Source of the DNA: an uncultured Verrucomicrobia subdivision 3 bacterium
Lineage (GTDB): Bacteria > Verrucomicrobiota > Verrucomicrobiia > Limisphaerales > UBA11358
Length of the DNA stretch: 42,934 nt
Assembly: GCA_903820285.1 (NCBI GenBank)
Contig: CAIJGS010000162.1
Coordinates: 1-42,934, forward strand
Direction of reading: 5' to 3'
A program made the position numbers and the translations under genes. Each line of letters starts with the position of its first letter. Within the stretch, counting starts at the first letter, position 1. Positions 7,747-16,493 of the stretch are shown here, piece by piece. The notes under the pieces were generated by a model. That model was not told the origin of the DNA. It ran no database searches and saw nothing but the letters and a program-made list of their open reading frames with translations.

Positions 7747-8742
7747 ATGCAACGGTCGAACGATTCGGCGAAGAGCGAATACCCGCATGCCCGTCTGCCG
7801 CTGGAGCGGATGTTGCGCATCCATCAGGCCTTGCAGGCGGGGAAATATCCGAATGCTTCAACTTTGGGGCGCGCCATTGAGGTGGCCCCCAAGACCATTC
7901 ACCGGGACATTGAATTCATGCGCGACCGGCTGAACCTGCCGATCGAGTTTGACGGTTCCCGCAAGGGCTACTTTTACACAAGCGAGGTCAACGCGTTTCC
8001 CACCATGCAGATCACCGAGGGCGAACTGTTTGCCCTGGTGGTGGCGGAAAAAGCGTTGCAGCAATATCGCGGCACCAGTTTTGAGAAGCCGCTCCTTTCC
8101 GCCCTCCGCAAAATGGAGGAGTCCCTGCCGGATACCATTTCTTTGAACCTCGCGGAGATTGAGCAGACCATTTCTTTTCGCACCCGCGCGGAGCCCATTC
8201 TGGACCTGAAAATTTTCGACGTGCTGGCCCGGGCAGTCTCCGGCCGGCAGCAGTTGGAAATCCACTATCGCAAGCCGGGGCAGACCGCCACGGAGGCCCG
8301 GCAGGTGGATCCGTATCATCTGGCGAACATCAATGGCGAATGGTTTCTATTTGCCTTTGACCATGCGCGCAAGGACATCCGCACGTTTGCCCCGGGGCGG
8401 ATCAAGTCGGCCAAACCCACGGGCAAGAACTTTGAGCGCACGGAAAAATTTTCGCTGGAAAAACGGCTGCGCGACAGCTTTGGCGTGCATTCCGGCGAAG
8501 GTAAATACGAGGTGGTTTTGCATTTCAGTTCCCGGGCGGCGGATTATGTCCGGGAGAAAAAATGGCATGGCTCCCAGAAATTGTCGGAACTGAAAGAGGG
8601 CGGGGTGGAGTTGAAGCTGAGTCTCTCGAGCCTTTCGGAAATCGAGCGCTGGGTGCTGAGCTGGGGTGGTGAGGCGAAGGTGATCACGCCGCCGGAACTG
8701 GCGGAATCCGTACGCGCCGCCGCCCGGAAAATGTTGGAGTAA
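7747..8742 (+). CDS. HTH-WYL domain transcriptional regulator
   Basis: A 331-residue protein with an N-terminal winged-helix region (LPLERMLRIHQALQ, with the recognition helix around VAPKTIHRDIEFMRDRLNLP) and the following wing GSRKGYFYTSE. A helical linker leads to a WYL domain around residues 165-230 (QQLEIHYRKPGQTATEARQV, DPYHLANINGEWFLFAFDH, RTFAPGRIKSAK). A C-terminal WCX-like segment (YEVVLHFSSRAADYVREKKW, then VLSWGGEAKVITPPELAESV) ends the protein. Family members bind DNA and sense ligands or nucleic acid through WYL; some regulate DNA-damage or defence genes. It starts 40 bases after the short rho with no terminator between, so cotranscription is plausible. Its targets are unknown. 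Confidence 0.88.
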   Translation: MQRSNDSAKSEYPHARLPLERMLRIHQALQAGKYPNASTLGRAIEVAPKTIHRDIEFMRDRLNLPIEFDGSRKGYFYTSEVNAFPTMQITEGELFALVVAEKALQQYRGTSFEKPLLSALRKMEESLPDTISLNLAEIEQTISFRTRAEPILDLKIFDVLARAVSGRQQLEIHYRKPGQTATEARQVDPYHLANINGEWFLFAFDHARKDIRTFAPGRIKSAKPTGKNFERTEKFSLEKRLRDSFGVHSGEGKYEVVLHFSSRAADYVREKKWHGSQKLSELKEGGVELKLSLSSLSEIERWVLSWGGEAKVITPPELAESVRAAARKMLE

Positions 8743-8813
8743 GGCGGATTGACCGCGCGGCATCCGGTTGTTCAAAATCACCCGATCAGGGTATGCCGTT
8801 TTTCCCGGCCACC

Positions 8814-8822
8814 TGCTATACT
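8814..8822 (+). promoter_or_regulatory. Extended -10 promoter element for the S9 peptidase
   Basis: TGC followed by TATACT (8817-8822) matches an extended -10 element with five of six bases of TATAAT. I see no good -35 at the expected distance. The implied leader to the ATG at 8882 is about 53 bases and ends A/T-rich. Confidence 0.4.
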
Positions 8823-8881
8823 TGGCCGATGTTGCCTGCTCCCAAAGGTAAGCGAGGCATTTTTAAAAGAATCCATTTCAT

Positions 8882-11449
8882 ATGAATAAGTTTTCAACCA
8901 CCATCGCCAGAATGGCGTTCTTCGGCTCGTATTTAATGCTTGTTTGGGCGGTGGCCGTCCCGGCGTTGGCGGCGGCTCCAAGCCGGTCACGGGGACAAGT
9001 GGTGATTCATGGCGATAAGATAACGCCGCACTGGTTTGCGGGAACGGACGGGGTGACGAATCAATTCTGGTATGACGTGGATCAGGCCAATGACCGGCAT
9101 GAGTTCATGCTGGTGGATGCCGTGGCCGGGCGGCGGCAGCCGGCGTTTGATCAGGAACGCGTCGCCAAGGCGCTGGCGCGTCTGATGGGAACCAAAGTAG
9201 TTGCCGGTCAGTTGCCAGTGCAATCACTGGAATTCAGTCCGGACGAAAAGCACATTACGTTGGTGGGGCTAGATGCGAGTTGGGCGCTCAGCCTGCCCGA
9301 GTACACGGTGGCGGCACTGACGACGAATACGCCGGCCGACAATCTGCTGCCGGCGGAGAGCACGCCGCATCCGTCCCGGGCGTCGGAGGTGGATACCAAA
9401 ATCAAATTTCTGAACCGGCTGGGAAAAACGGTGAATCTGTTCTGGGTCAATGACGAGGGGAAACGAATTGCCTATGGCAGCATTCCGGCGGGCGGCAGTT
9501 TTTCGCAAAATACTTACGCGGGACATGTCTGGCTGGTGACCACGGATGCGGGAGAACCCATTGCCGCGTACACGGCCAGACGGCAGCCGGGCGTGGCGGT
9601 GGTGGACGGGCAGAAACCGGTGACGCATCGCCGCGGCCGCCGGCGGGAAGAGGCGCCGCCGTCCGCCGTGCCATCGCCCGATGGCAAGTGGGAGGTATTT
9701 GTGCGGAATGACAATTTGTTTCTGCGCGAACTGGCCACCACCAATGAAATGCAACTGACCGTCAATGCGGACCGGCATGATTCCTATGCCAAGAATGCCG
9801 AGGCGGACCGGGGCATGAACATGGACTATGAGGCCGCCGATCCGGTGACACCAATTCCCGAGGTTTTTTGGGCGCCGGATTCGCGGCATTTTGTGGCCAT
9901 GCGCCATCTGGCGGGCACGCACCGGCTGGTTTATCTGGTCGAATCCTCGCCGGCGGATCAGCTCCAGCCCAAGCTGGTTTCCTATCCTTATTTGAAAGCC
10001 GGTGACGACGTGCCGATCAACAAGCCGCATCTGTTCGACGTGGCGGCGAAGACAGAAATTCCCGTGAGCGACGCGCTGTTTGCCAATCCGTGGACCATTG
10101 ATGATGTGCGCTGGGACGCGGATTCCGCGCGGTTTACGTTTCAGTACAACCAGCGCGGACACCAGGCGCTGCGCATTTTGGCGGTGGACGCGGCGGCGGG
10201 AACGGTGAAGCCGATTGTGAATGAGGAAAACAAGACGTTCATTGATTACTCCGGCAAATATTTTTGTGATGTGTTGGATGCCACGGGGGAAATCATCTGG
10301 ATGTCCGAACGCGACGGCTGGAATCAGCTTTACCTCTACGACTTCAAAACCGGGGCGGTGAAAAATCAGATCACGAAGGGTGAATGGGTGGTGCGTTCGG
10401 TGGATTGGGTGGACGAGGCGAAACGGCAAATTTGGTTTCAAGCCGGTGGCATCATTCCGGGACAGGACCCGTATTATCTGCATTTCTGCCGGGTGAACTT
10501 TGATGGCACCGGTCTGACCGTGCTGACAGCGGGCAATGGCACCCACGAGGCGCAGTTCTCGCCGGATCACCAATATCTGATTGATACGTGGTCGCGGGTG
10601 GATGCGTTACCGGTCACGGAATTGCGTCGGTGCAGCGATGGCCAAGCGGTCTGCGCGTTGGAGACCGCCACGGCCACCGGCAAGCTGGCCCTGGCGGAGC
10701 CGTTTGTGGCCAAGGGTCGCGACGGGGTGACGGATATTTACGGGGCGATCTGGCGGCCGCGGGATTTTAATCCGCATAAAAAATATGCGGTGATTGAAGA
10801 CATCTATGCCGGGCCGCAGGATTCTTTCACACCCAAGGCGTTCCGGGCCGCCTCGGCGCACCAGAAACTGGCGGACCGGGGTTATATTGTGGTGGAGATG
10901 GATGGCATGGGCACGGCGAACCGGTCCAAGGCCTTTCATGATGTGTGCTGGAAAAATCTGAAGGATGCGGGTTTTCCGGACCGGATTCTCTGGATCAAGG
11001 CGGCGGCGAAGGCCTTTCCCGGATTTGACCTGTCGCGGGTTGGGATTTATGGTACCTCGGCCGGCGGGCAGGATGCCCTGCGCGGGATGCTCGATCATGG
11101 CGACTTTTACCAGGCGGGCATCGCGGATTCCGGCTGCTATGACAACCGGATGGACAAAATCTGGTGGAACGAGCAATGGATGGGCTGGCCGGTGGATGAC
11201 AGTTATGCGCGCAGCTCCTGCGCGGGGGATGCCGGCAAGCTGTCGGGCAAGCTGCTCCTGATGGCTGGCGAGATGGATAAAAACGTGGATCCGGCGAGCA
11301 CCATGCAGGTGGTCAATGCTTTGGTAAAGGCCAACAAGAATTTTGAACTGTTCATTATGCCCGGAATGGGGCACGGTGTACTGTCCACCGGTTACGGTTG
11401 GCAGCGGTTGGAAGATTTTTTTGCGCGCAACCTGGGCGCACCCCGATAA
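8882..11449 (+). CDS. Secreted S9 prolyl oligopeptidase, dipeptidyl-peptidase IV type
   Basis: An 855-residue exported protein with a signal peptide (MNKFSTTIARMAFFGSYLML, ending near ALAAAPS). A DPP IV-type beta-propeller follows, recognised by PSPDGKWEVFVRNDNLFLRE, the NMDYEAADPVTPIPEVFWAP stretch and FWAPDSRHFVAMR. The C-terminal alpha/beta-hydrolase domain has nucleophile elbow GTSAGG with Ser726, GEMDKNVDP with Asp799 and GMGHGV with His831, so the triad is complete. The family removes dipeptides or cleaves after proline in peptides that enter the propeller. A basic linker (HRRGRRREEAPP) separates an N-terminal region of about 240 residues from the propeller; its VNLFWVNDEGKRIAYGSIPA segment is like a von Hippel-Lindau beta-domain fold. 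It probably acts in the periplasm on peptide nutrients. Confidence 0.88.
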   Translation: MNKFSTTIARMAFFGSYLMLVWAVAVPALAAAPSRSRGQVVIHGDKITPHWFAGTDGVTNQFWYDVDQANDRHEFMLVDAVAGRRQPAFDQERVAKALARLMGTKVVAGQLPVQSLEFSPDEKHITLVGLDASWALSLPEYTVAALTTNTPADNLLPAESTPHPSRASEVDTKIKFLNRLGKTVNLFWVNDEGKRIAYGSIPAGGSFSQNTYAGHVWLVTTDAGEPIAAYTARRQPGVAVVDGQKPVTHRRGRRREEAPPSAVPSPDGKWEVFVRNDNLFLRELATTNEMQLTVNADRHDSYAKNAEADRGMNMDYEAADPVTPIPEVFWAPDSRHFVAMRHLAGTHRLVYLVESSPADQLQPKLVSYPYLKAGDDVPINKPHLFDVAAKTEIPVSDALFANPWTIDDVRWDADSARFTFQYNQRGHQALRILAVDAAAGTVKPIVNEENKTFIDYSGKYFCDVLDATGEIIWMSERDGWNQLYLYDFKTGAVKNQITKGEWVVRSVDWVDEAKRQIWFQAGGIIPGQDPYYLHFCRVNFDGTGLTVLTAGNGTHEAQFSPDHQYLIDTWSRVDALPVTELRRCSDGQAVCALETATATGKLALAEPFVAKGRDGVTDIYGAIWRPRDFNPHKKYAVIEDIYAGPQDSFTPKAFRAASAHQKLADRGYIVVEMDGMGTANRSKAFHDVCWKNLKDAGFPDRILWIKAAAKAFPGFDLSRVGIYGTSAGGQDALRGMLDHGDFYQAGIADSGCYDNRMDKIWWNEQWMGWPVDDSYARSSCAGDAGKLSGKLLLMAGEMDKNVDPASTMQVVNALVKANKNFELFIMPGMGHGVLSTGYGWQRLEDFFARNLGAPR

Positions 11450-11463
11450 TTATTTTATAAGCT

Positions 11464-11772
11464 ATGTTTAGGGTTGGACAGAAAGTGGTTCTGGTGGATG
11501 ACGCCTGGCCGGAGTCGGTGAAACAGATTTACATTTCACTGCCGGTCAAGGATGGCGTTTATGTGGTGCGCGCCGTGCGCGTGGGCGTGAAGGTGGACGA
11601 ACTGGTCATGGACATGCGCCGGGTGCTGGAACCTTCGATTTTGCTGATTGGCCTCATCAATCCCTGCAATAATCTGGGGGTGGAAGCCGGTTTTGCGGCC
11701 CGCCGTTTCCGGGCGCTGGACGAATTGAAAGCCTCGGCGGCCGCCGAACAGGAAAAAGAAGTGGCCGTTTGA
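11464..11772 (+). CDS. Small hypothetical protein, possible SH3-like fold
   Basis: A 102-residue protein beginning 14 bases after the S9 peptidase and probably cotranscribed. It opens with MFRVGQKVVLVDD, followed by VKDGVYVVRAVRVG, a beta-rich pattern seen in small proteins starting VGxKVVCVDD. It ends the folded part with EAGFAARRFRALDEL and a charged tail (AAAEQEKEVAV). The GF(R/A)AxRFRPL-like ending recurs in short bacterial and phage proteins of unknown function. No catalytic residues are obvious and no role is assigned. Confidence 0.6.
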   Translation: MFRVGQKVVLVDDAWPESVKQIYISLPVKDGVYVVRAVRVGVKVDELVMDMRRVLEPSILLIGLINPCNNLGVEAGFAARRFRALDELKASAAAEQEKEVAV

Positions 11773-11962
11773 ACGGGGTGAAGAGGCCAATTTGGTGGGT
11801 TTATGCTTGAATAGCACCTGCTAAATGGCGAACAGAGCGGAAAAATGAGATTTGACAAGGAAGGCAAAGTGCGCGACTCTGGGGAAGTTGACTGCGAAAT
11901 TCCTCCTGCTGGTTTAAGGACCAAAGTCCCCCGCCAGTCAGTAAATTCAATTTGAACTTTTC

Positions 11963-12004
11963 CTGACGCAGTGCGTCCAATGAAGACGCATTTGCTTACG
12001 TCAG
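11963..12004 (+). promoter_or_regulatory. Long hairpin in the leader of the full-length rho gene
   Basis: CTGACG (11963-11968) pairs with CGTCAG (11999-12004), and inside it GTGCGTC (11971-11977) pairs with GACGCAT (11985-11991, one G-T pair) around a CAATGAA loop. The intergenic region of 277 bases has no other gene and holds a perfect TTGACA at 11852-11857, followed after 17 bases by a poor -10 (GACTCT). Most of it could therefore be a transcribed leader. A regulatory role is inferred. Confidence 0.45.
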
Positions 12005-12049
12005 TTTGGATGCCAACGGAATCCCCGGTCAGCCAACAAAAATTTATAT

Positions 12050-13900
12050 ATGCCTAGAATTTCCACTAAGAAGGAAAAAGAAAAAGTCCCGCGCAAATCT
12101 GCCAAGGTCGTGGCTACTACCGCCCCGCCCGAAGTGGCCGAGTTGCCGCTTGCCGAAACTCCGGCTCCGGCGGTCGAAAAACCCGTTGAAGTCAAAACCA
12201 AGCCAGCCTCTGCCGCTGCCAGAGCCCAGGCCAGGACAGCGATACCGGTCAAAGAAGCTCCGGTTAAACCCTTGGTTCCCGCGTCGCAACCGGCTCCGGC
12301 TCCGGCTCCAGTTGCCACCCCCGCCCCGGTTGCGCCGGTCGCCCCGGTCAGAGTGCCGGCCAGCGCGCGCATCATTCCCCCCGTCCGTCCGCCCGCCCCG
12401 GTGGAACAACCGGAACTCGCGCCGGAACGCACGGTGGATAGCATCAACGCCTCTGCCAAGGCCGAAGCGCTCCGCGATGTTTCCAATTCAAATGCGCCCA
12501 AGACTTCGGCGGAATTGCGTCCGCCGTCCGCGCCGGTGGAAGCCACAGACGACGAAGGCCGCCCGCCGATTCGTCCGGGCGGGGTGGTGCCGCCGAATGG
12601 CGGGGTCGGTGGAGTCGGCTATCAGCGCGACAAGATCGCGGCTTCGCTGAACATCGCCAAATTGCAGGCGATGAGCATGACCGAGCTCACCACGATGGCC
12701 AAGGAATATGGCGTGGAGAACTACGGCACCATGCGCAAGCATGAGATCATTTTCCACATTCTGGAACGCAATGCCCAGCGCGCCGGGGTACTGTTCTCCG
12801 AAGGCGTCATTGAAGTGCTGCCGGAAGGCTTCGGCTTTCTCCGGTCGCAGAGTTTCAATTACCTGCCGTGCCCGGAAGACATTTACGTTTCGCCGTCGCA
12901 GATCCGCCGTTTTGATCTGCAAACCGGGAATCTGGTGGCCGGCCAGATCCGTCCGCCGAAGGAAAAGGAAAAGTTTTTCGCCCTGCTGAAGGTCGAGGCC
13001 GTGGACGGCGAGGATCCGGAAAAGGCGAAGGACAAGACCCATTTTGACAACCTCACTCCGCTGTTCCCGAACCGCCGGTTTCTCATGGAAACAGCCGCAG
13101 ACGAGCTGAGCACCCGGGTGCTGGACCTGGTCTGCCCGATCGGCAAAGGCACGCGCGGTTTGATCGTCGCGCCGCCCCGCACGGGCAAAACGGTATTGAT
13201 GCAGAAGATGGCCAACGCCATCCTGAAGAACAATCCCGAGACCTATCTGTTCATTCTGCTCATTGACGAACGGCCGGAAGAAGTGACGGACATGGAACGC
13301 ACCTGCAAAGGCGCGGAAGTGATTTCCTCCACCTTCGACGAACCGCCGGAGCGGCATGTGCAGGTGGCTGAAATGGTGATTGAGAAGGCCCGCCGCATGG
13401 TGGAGCACAAGCGCGATGTCGTCATCCTGCTGGACTCAATCACCCGTCTGGCCCGCGCCTACAACACGGTTCAGCCGCACTCCGGAAAAATCCTTTCCGG
13501 CGGTGTGGACGCCAATGCGTTGCACAAGCCCAAGCGCTTTTTCGGCGCGGCGCGTAACATTGAAGAGGGCGGGTCCCTGACGATCATGGCCACCGCGCTG
13601 GTGGATACCGGGTCGCGCATGGATGAAGTCATCTTTGAAGAGTTCAAGGGCACGGGCAACATGGAAGTGCACCTGGATCGCGCGCTCGTGGATCGCCGCA
13701 TTTTCCCCTCCATCAACATCGAACGCTCCGGTACGCGCAAGGAAGAATTGCTGTACCATCCGGACGAATACAGCCGTGTGGTGATCCTGCGCCGCGCCCT
13801 GACAGGTGTGCCGCCGGTCGAGTCCATGGAGCTGATGCTCGGCAAACTGAAAAAGACCGGGAGCAACATCGAATTCCTGCTAAATATGGCGGTGGGTTGA
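12050..13900 (+). CDS. rho: Transcription termination factor Rho, full-length with Pro/Ala-rich N-terminal extension
   Basis: A 616-residue Rho. Residues 1-190 are low-complexity: Lys-rich at the start ([16 protein letters not shown]), then Ala/Pro-rich with [21 protein letters not shown] Rho_N helical domain ([35 protein letters not shown]; residues 202-243) follows. Next are the RNA-binding cold-shock fold ([39 protein letters not shown]) and the motor: Walker [11 protein letters not shown] (374-383), [76 protein letters not shown]. It keeps all hallmark residues and is the better candidate for the housekeeping terminator. Long disordered insertions occur in Rho of several phyla and can affect RNA binding or condensation. 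The start is preceded by AAAAATTTATAT, with no Shine-Dalgarno. Confidence 0.95.
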   Translation: MPRISTKKEKEKVPRKSAKVVATTAPPEVAELPLAETPAPAVEKPVEVKTKPASAAARAQARTAIPVKEAPVKPLVPASQPAPAPAPVATPAPVAPVAPVRVPASARIIPPVRPPAPVEQPELAPERTVDSINASAKAEALRDVSNSNAPKTSAELRPPSAPVEATDDEGRPPIRPGGVVPPNGGVGGVGYQRDKIAASLNIAKLQAMSMTELTTMAKEYGVENYGTMRKHEIIFHILERNAQRAGVLFSEGVIEVLPEGFGFLRSQSFNYLPCPEDIYVSPSQIRRFDLQTGNLVAGQIRPPKEKEKFFALLKVEAVDGEDPEKAKDKTHFDNLTPLFPNRRFLMETAADELSTRVLDLVCPIGKGTRGLIVAPPRTGKTVLMQKMANAILKNNPETYLFILLIDERPEEVTDMERTCKGAEVISSTFDEPPERHVQVAEMVIEKARRMVEHKRDVVILLDSITRLARAYNTVQPHSGKILSGGVDANALHKPKRFFGAARNIEEGGSLTIMATALVDTGSRMDEVIFEEFKGTGNMEVHLDRALVDRRIFPSINIERSGTRKEELLYHPDEYSRVVILRRALTGVPPVESMELMLGKLKKTGSNIEFLLNMAVG

Positions 13901-13949
13901 TCCGCCGTCTGGATTGGCCAACCGTCCGCCGGCGGCCGCTAGCGCATTT

Positions 13950-13969
13950 TTTGGCGTGTTAACGCCAAA
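13950..13969. terminator. Hairpin after the full-length rho gene
   Basis: TTTGGCGT (13950-13957) and ACGCCAAA (13962-13969) form an 8-bp stem with a GTTA loop between the rho stop and the lipoprotein start. The downstream tract TTAAGG is a weak U-run, so this may be a weak terminator or an RNA-stability element. Confidence 0.4.
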
Positions 13970-14017
13970 TTAAGGTTAGCTGTCCGCCGGCAAAACGGGT
14001 TTATTAGAGGCACAAAA

Positions 14018-15199
14018 ATGAAGATTCGAGCCAATCTCAAAGTAATGCCGCCCCTGGCGGCCCTGATGCTGTTAGCCACGGTTGGTTGTGGCCGCGACAC
14101 GGTCCGGGTTTACAACGTGGATACCAACGAAGCCGTGGCGGCCACTCCGCCGCCCGCGTCGGCTCCGGCCACGATGGGTTCCGGCATGCCGGCGACGATG
14201 CCGACCGGCTTGCCGATGCCGGACACCAGCAGCCTTCCCGCGCTCAAATATACCGTGCCGCCCGGCTGGCAGGAAAAGCCCCCCACTGAGATTCGCCTGG
14301 CCAGTTTTAGCATTGCCGAAAATGGCAAGCAGGCGGATGTCAGCGTGGTTCCCCTCGGCGGCATGGGCGGTGGCGATCTCGCCAACGTCAACCGCTGGCG
14401 CGGACAGGTGGGGCTGCAACAGATCACGGATGAGGCGCTCGCCAAACTGGCGGAGCCGGTTCAAGTAGCCGGACTGGCCGCCAATCTGTATGACGTGGCG
14501 GGCAATGATACCGGCGAAGCGGATGTGCAGCGCATATTGGGCGCCATTTTGCATCGCGACGACTCAGTTTGGTTTTTCAAAATTACCGGTGAAGCCGCCT
14601 TGGTGGAAAAGCAGAAGCCCGCGCTCATTCAATTTCTGAAGACCCTCCAGTTTAGCGGTCAGGCAGCGGCTCCGGCCATGGATTTGTCGCAGTTGCCGCC
14701 GTCGCATCCGCCGATTGGCGGGATGAGCCCGGCCAGTCAGGGCGGACTGGTGGCGCTGGAGGAAGTCGGTCCGCATCCGACCTGGACGGTGCCGGACGGC
14801 TGGCAGACCGGTCCGTTGACCCAATTTCTGGTCGCAAAATACCTCATAGCCGGTAGCGGTGATGCCAAAGCGGAGGTGAATGTGAGTTCGCTGGCCCTTG
14901 ACGGAGGCGGTTTGCAATCTAACGTGAATCGCTGGCGCCAGCAGCTCGGCGTGGTTCAGGCCTCGGAGGATGACCTGGCGAAATTGCCTTTCATTGAAGT
15001 GCCCGGCGGCAAGGCGACCCTCGTGGATATTGCCGGTACGAATCCGCGCACCGGCAAGCCGGGTCGGTTGGTGGGCCTGATATTGCCGCTGGGCGGCCAG
15101 ACTTGGTTTTATAAATTGATGGGGGATGCGGCCACGGTGGCGGCGCAAAAGGATGCCCTCATTAAATTTGTGCAATCCGCCAAGTATCCCGGGAACTGA
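14018..15199 (+). CDS. Lipoprotein with two tandem copies of one domain, upstream of the ccs genes
   Basis: A 393-residue protein with a lipoprotein signal (MKIRANLKVMPPLAALMLLA, then TVGCGRD; lipidated Cys at about residue 24) and a Pro/Ala/Met-rich linker. Two homologous domains follow. Copy 1 has YTVPPGWQEKPPTEIRLASF, ADVSVVPLGGMGGG, NVNRWRGQVGL and VWFFKITGE. Copy 2 has WTVPDGWQTGPLTQFLVAKY, AEVNVSSLALDGGG, NVNRWRQQLGV and TWFYKLMGD. Each ends with QK(P/D)ALIxF(L/V). I know no function for this domain. Its place 43 bases before resB-ccsA suggests an outer- or inner-membrane lipoprotein linked to cytochrome or respiratory assembly, but that is inference from context only. Confidence 0.72.
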   Translation: MKIRANLKVMPPLAALMLLATVGCGRDTVRVYNVDTNEAVAATPPPASAPATMGSGMPATMPTGLPMPDTSSLPALKYTVPPGWQEKPPTEIRLASFSIAENGKQADVSVVPLGGMGGGDLANVNRWRGQVGLQQITDEALAKLAEPVQVAGLAANLYDVAGNDTGEADVQRILGAILHRDDSVWFFKITGEAALVEKQKPALIQFLKTLQFSGQAAAPAMDLSQLPPSHPPIGGMSPASQGGLVALEEVGPHPTWTVPDGWQTGPLTQFLVAKYLIAGSGDAKAEVNVSSLALDGGGLQSNVNRWRQQLGVVQASEDDLAKLPFIEVPGGKATLVDIAGTNPRTGKPGRLVGLILPLGGQTWFYKLMGDAATVAAQKDALIKFVQSAKYPGN

Positions 15200-15242
15200 T
15201 CCGTTTGCCGGCCCCTATTAACCGTCAAACCACCAGCATCCG

Positions 15243-16493
15243 ATGATCATCAAAAAAATTGTAGGTTTCCTGACCTCCCTGCGGCTCACGGTCGTGCTGC
15301 TGGCGTTTTCAATCATCCTGGTATTTGTCGGCACGCTGGCACAGGTGGATGAGGGGCTTTATGGCGCACAGGCGCATTATTTCAAACGCTGGTTTGTGAT
15401 CGGCGTGGATCTGTTCGGTCACAAGCTGCCGCTCATCCTGCCGGGCGGCTATCTCATTGGGACCAGCCTGCTGGTCAACCTGGTGGCGGCGCACGTTTAC
15501 CGGTTTCAACTCAAGACCAAGAAAATCGGCATTCAACTGGCGCACGCGGGAGTGATCCTCCTGCTGGTGGGCCAATTGGCGACCGACATCCTGGCGCGGG
15601 AAATGCAACTCCGGTTTGTGGAAGGGGAAAAGCGCAGCTATTCGGAGAGTGCCACGGATTATGAACTGATCTTCAAAAATGGCGGCCAGGAAACCGCCAT
15701 TCCGGCCACTTTGCTGAACCCCGGGGAAGCGTTGAAAATCAGCAGCCTGCCATTCACCATCAAGGTGAAGACGTTCTGGAAAAATTCCGGCGTGTCGTTC
15801 CGGGCGCCGATGATGAAGTCCAATCCGCTGGTGGCGAGCAACGGGCTGGCCCTGAATTTTGATTTCAGTTCATCGGACGAGGTCAAATCCATGGATCAAA
15901 AGAACATTCCCACGGCGATCATTGACCTGATCAGCCCGGCCGGGGTATTGCTGGGCGACTGGGTAGTTTCGGGTTGGACCGGAGATGCTGGCTCCATTGA
16001 AACGGTGACGGAATTTTACCAGAGCCAGGTGGGGGCGGAGATGGCCCGGAAAATTTCCGGTCAGCTCGCCGTGCCACAGTCCCTGGAGCTGGACAACAAG
16101 AGCTATGTCTTCGTGATGCGCCCGGCGCGCATCCAGCACAACTTTGCGCTGACGCTGCTCAAGGCCACGCACACGGTTTATCCCGGCACGGATATTCCCA
16201 AGGATTTCCGGAGCCGCGTGCTGGTGGAGAATTCCGCCACGGGCGAAAAACGCGAGGTGGAGATTTCCATGAACCATCCGCTGCGCTACGGCGGCTATAC
16301 TTTTTATCAATACCAGATGACCGCCGGTGAGATGGCCGAGAAACAGGGCATTACGCCCTCGTCGGTGCTGTCGGTGGTGCGCAACCCGAGCTGGTTGACA
16401 CCGTACATCGGCTGCGGGATGGTGGGCATCGGGCTGATCATCCAGTTCATGTACCATCTGGTCGGCTTTGTTTCCAAACGTAAAACCCCATGA
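15243..16493 (+). CDS. resB: ResB/Ccs1-like cytochrome c biogenesis protein
   Basis: A 416-residue membrane protein of System II cytochrome c maturation, the partner of CcsA in carrying haem across the inner membrane and holding it for attachment. It begins with the family signature LTSLRLTVVLLAFSIILVFV followed by GTLAQVDEGLY. Membrane segments lie around residues 10-35, 63-82 (LPGGYLIGTSLLVNLVAAHV) and 92-115 (IGIQLAHAGVILLLVGQLAT). A large extracytoplasmic domain follows, ending in the conserved SMNHPLRYGGYTFYQYQM. A final helix is near residues 388-408. The gene overlaps ccsA by four bases (ATGA), implying translational coupling and a joint complex. Confidence 0.9.
   Translation: MIIKKIVGFLTSLRLTVVLLAFSIILVFVGTLAQVDEGLYGAQAHYFKRWFVIGVDLFGHKLPLILPGGYLIGTSLLVNLVAAHVYRFQLKTKKIGIQLAHAGVILLLVGQLATDILAREMQLRFVEGEKRSYSESATDYELIFKNGGQETAIPATLLNPGEALKISSLPFTIKVKTFWKNSGVSFRAPMMKSNPLVASNGLALNFDFSSSDEVKSMDQKNIPTAIIDLISPAGVLLGDWVVSGWTGDAGSIETVTEFYQSQVGAEMARKISGQLAVPQSLELDNKSYVFVMRPARIQHNFALTLLKATHTVYPGTDIPKDFRSRVLVENSATGEKREVEISMNHPLRYGGYTFYQYQMTAGEMAEKQGITPSSVLSVVRNPSWLTPYIGCGMVGIGLIIQFMYHLVGFVSKRKTP

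Noticed and set aside
6519-7820. 433-codon minus-strand frame opposite the short rho
   Set aside because: Shadow of a conserved gene with full ATPase motifs; no start signal or family resemblance.
9269-10573. 434-codon minus-strand frame opposite the S9 peptidase
   Set aside because: Arg/His-rich shadow with no motif.
12488-13408. 306-codon minus-strand frame opposite the full-length rho
   Set aside because: Shadow of rho.
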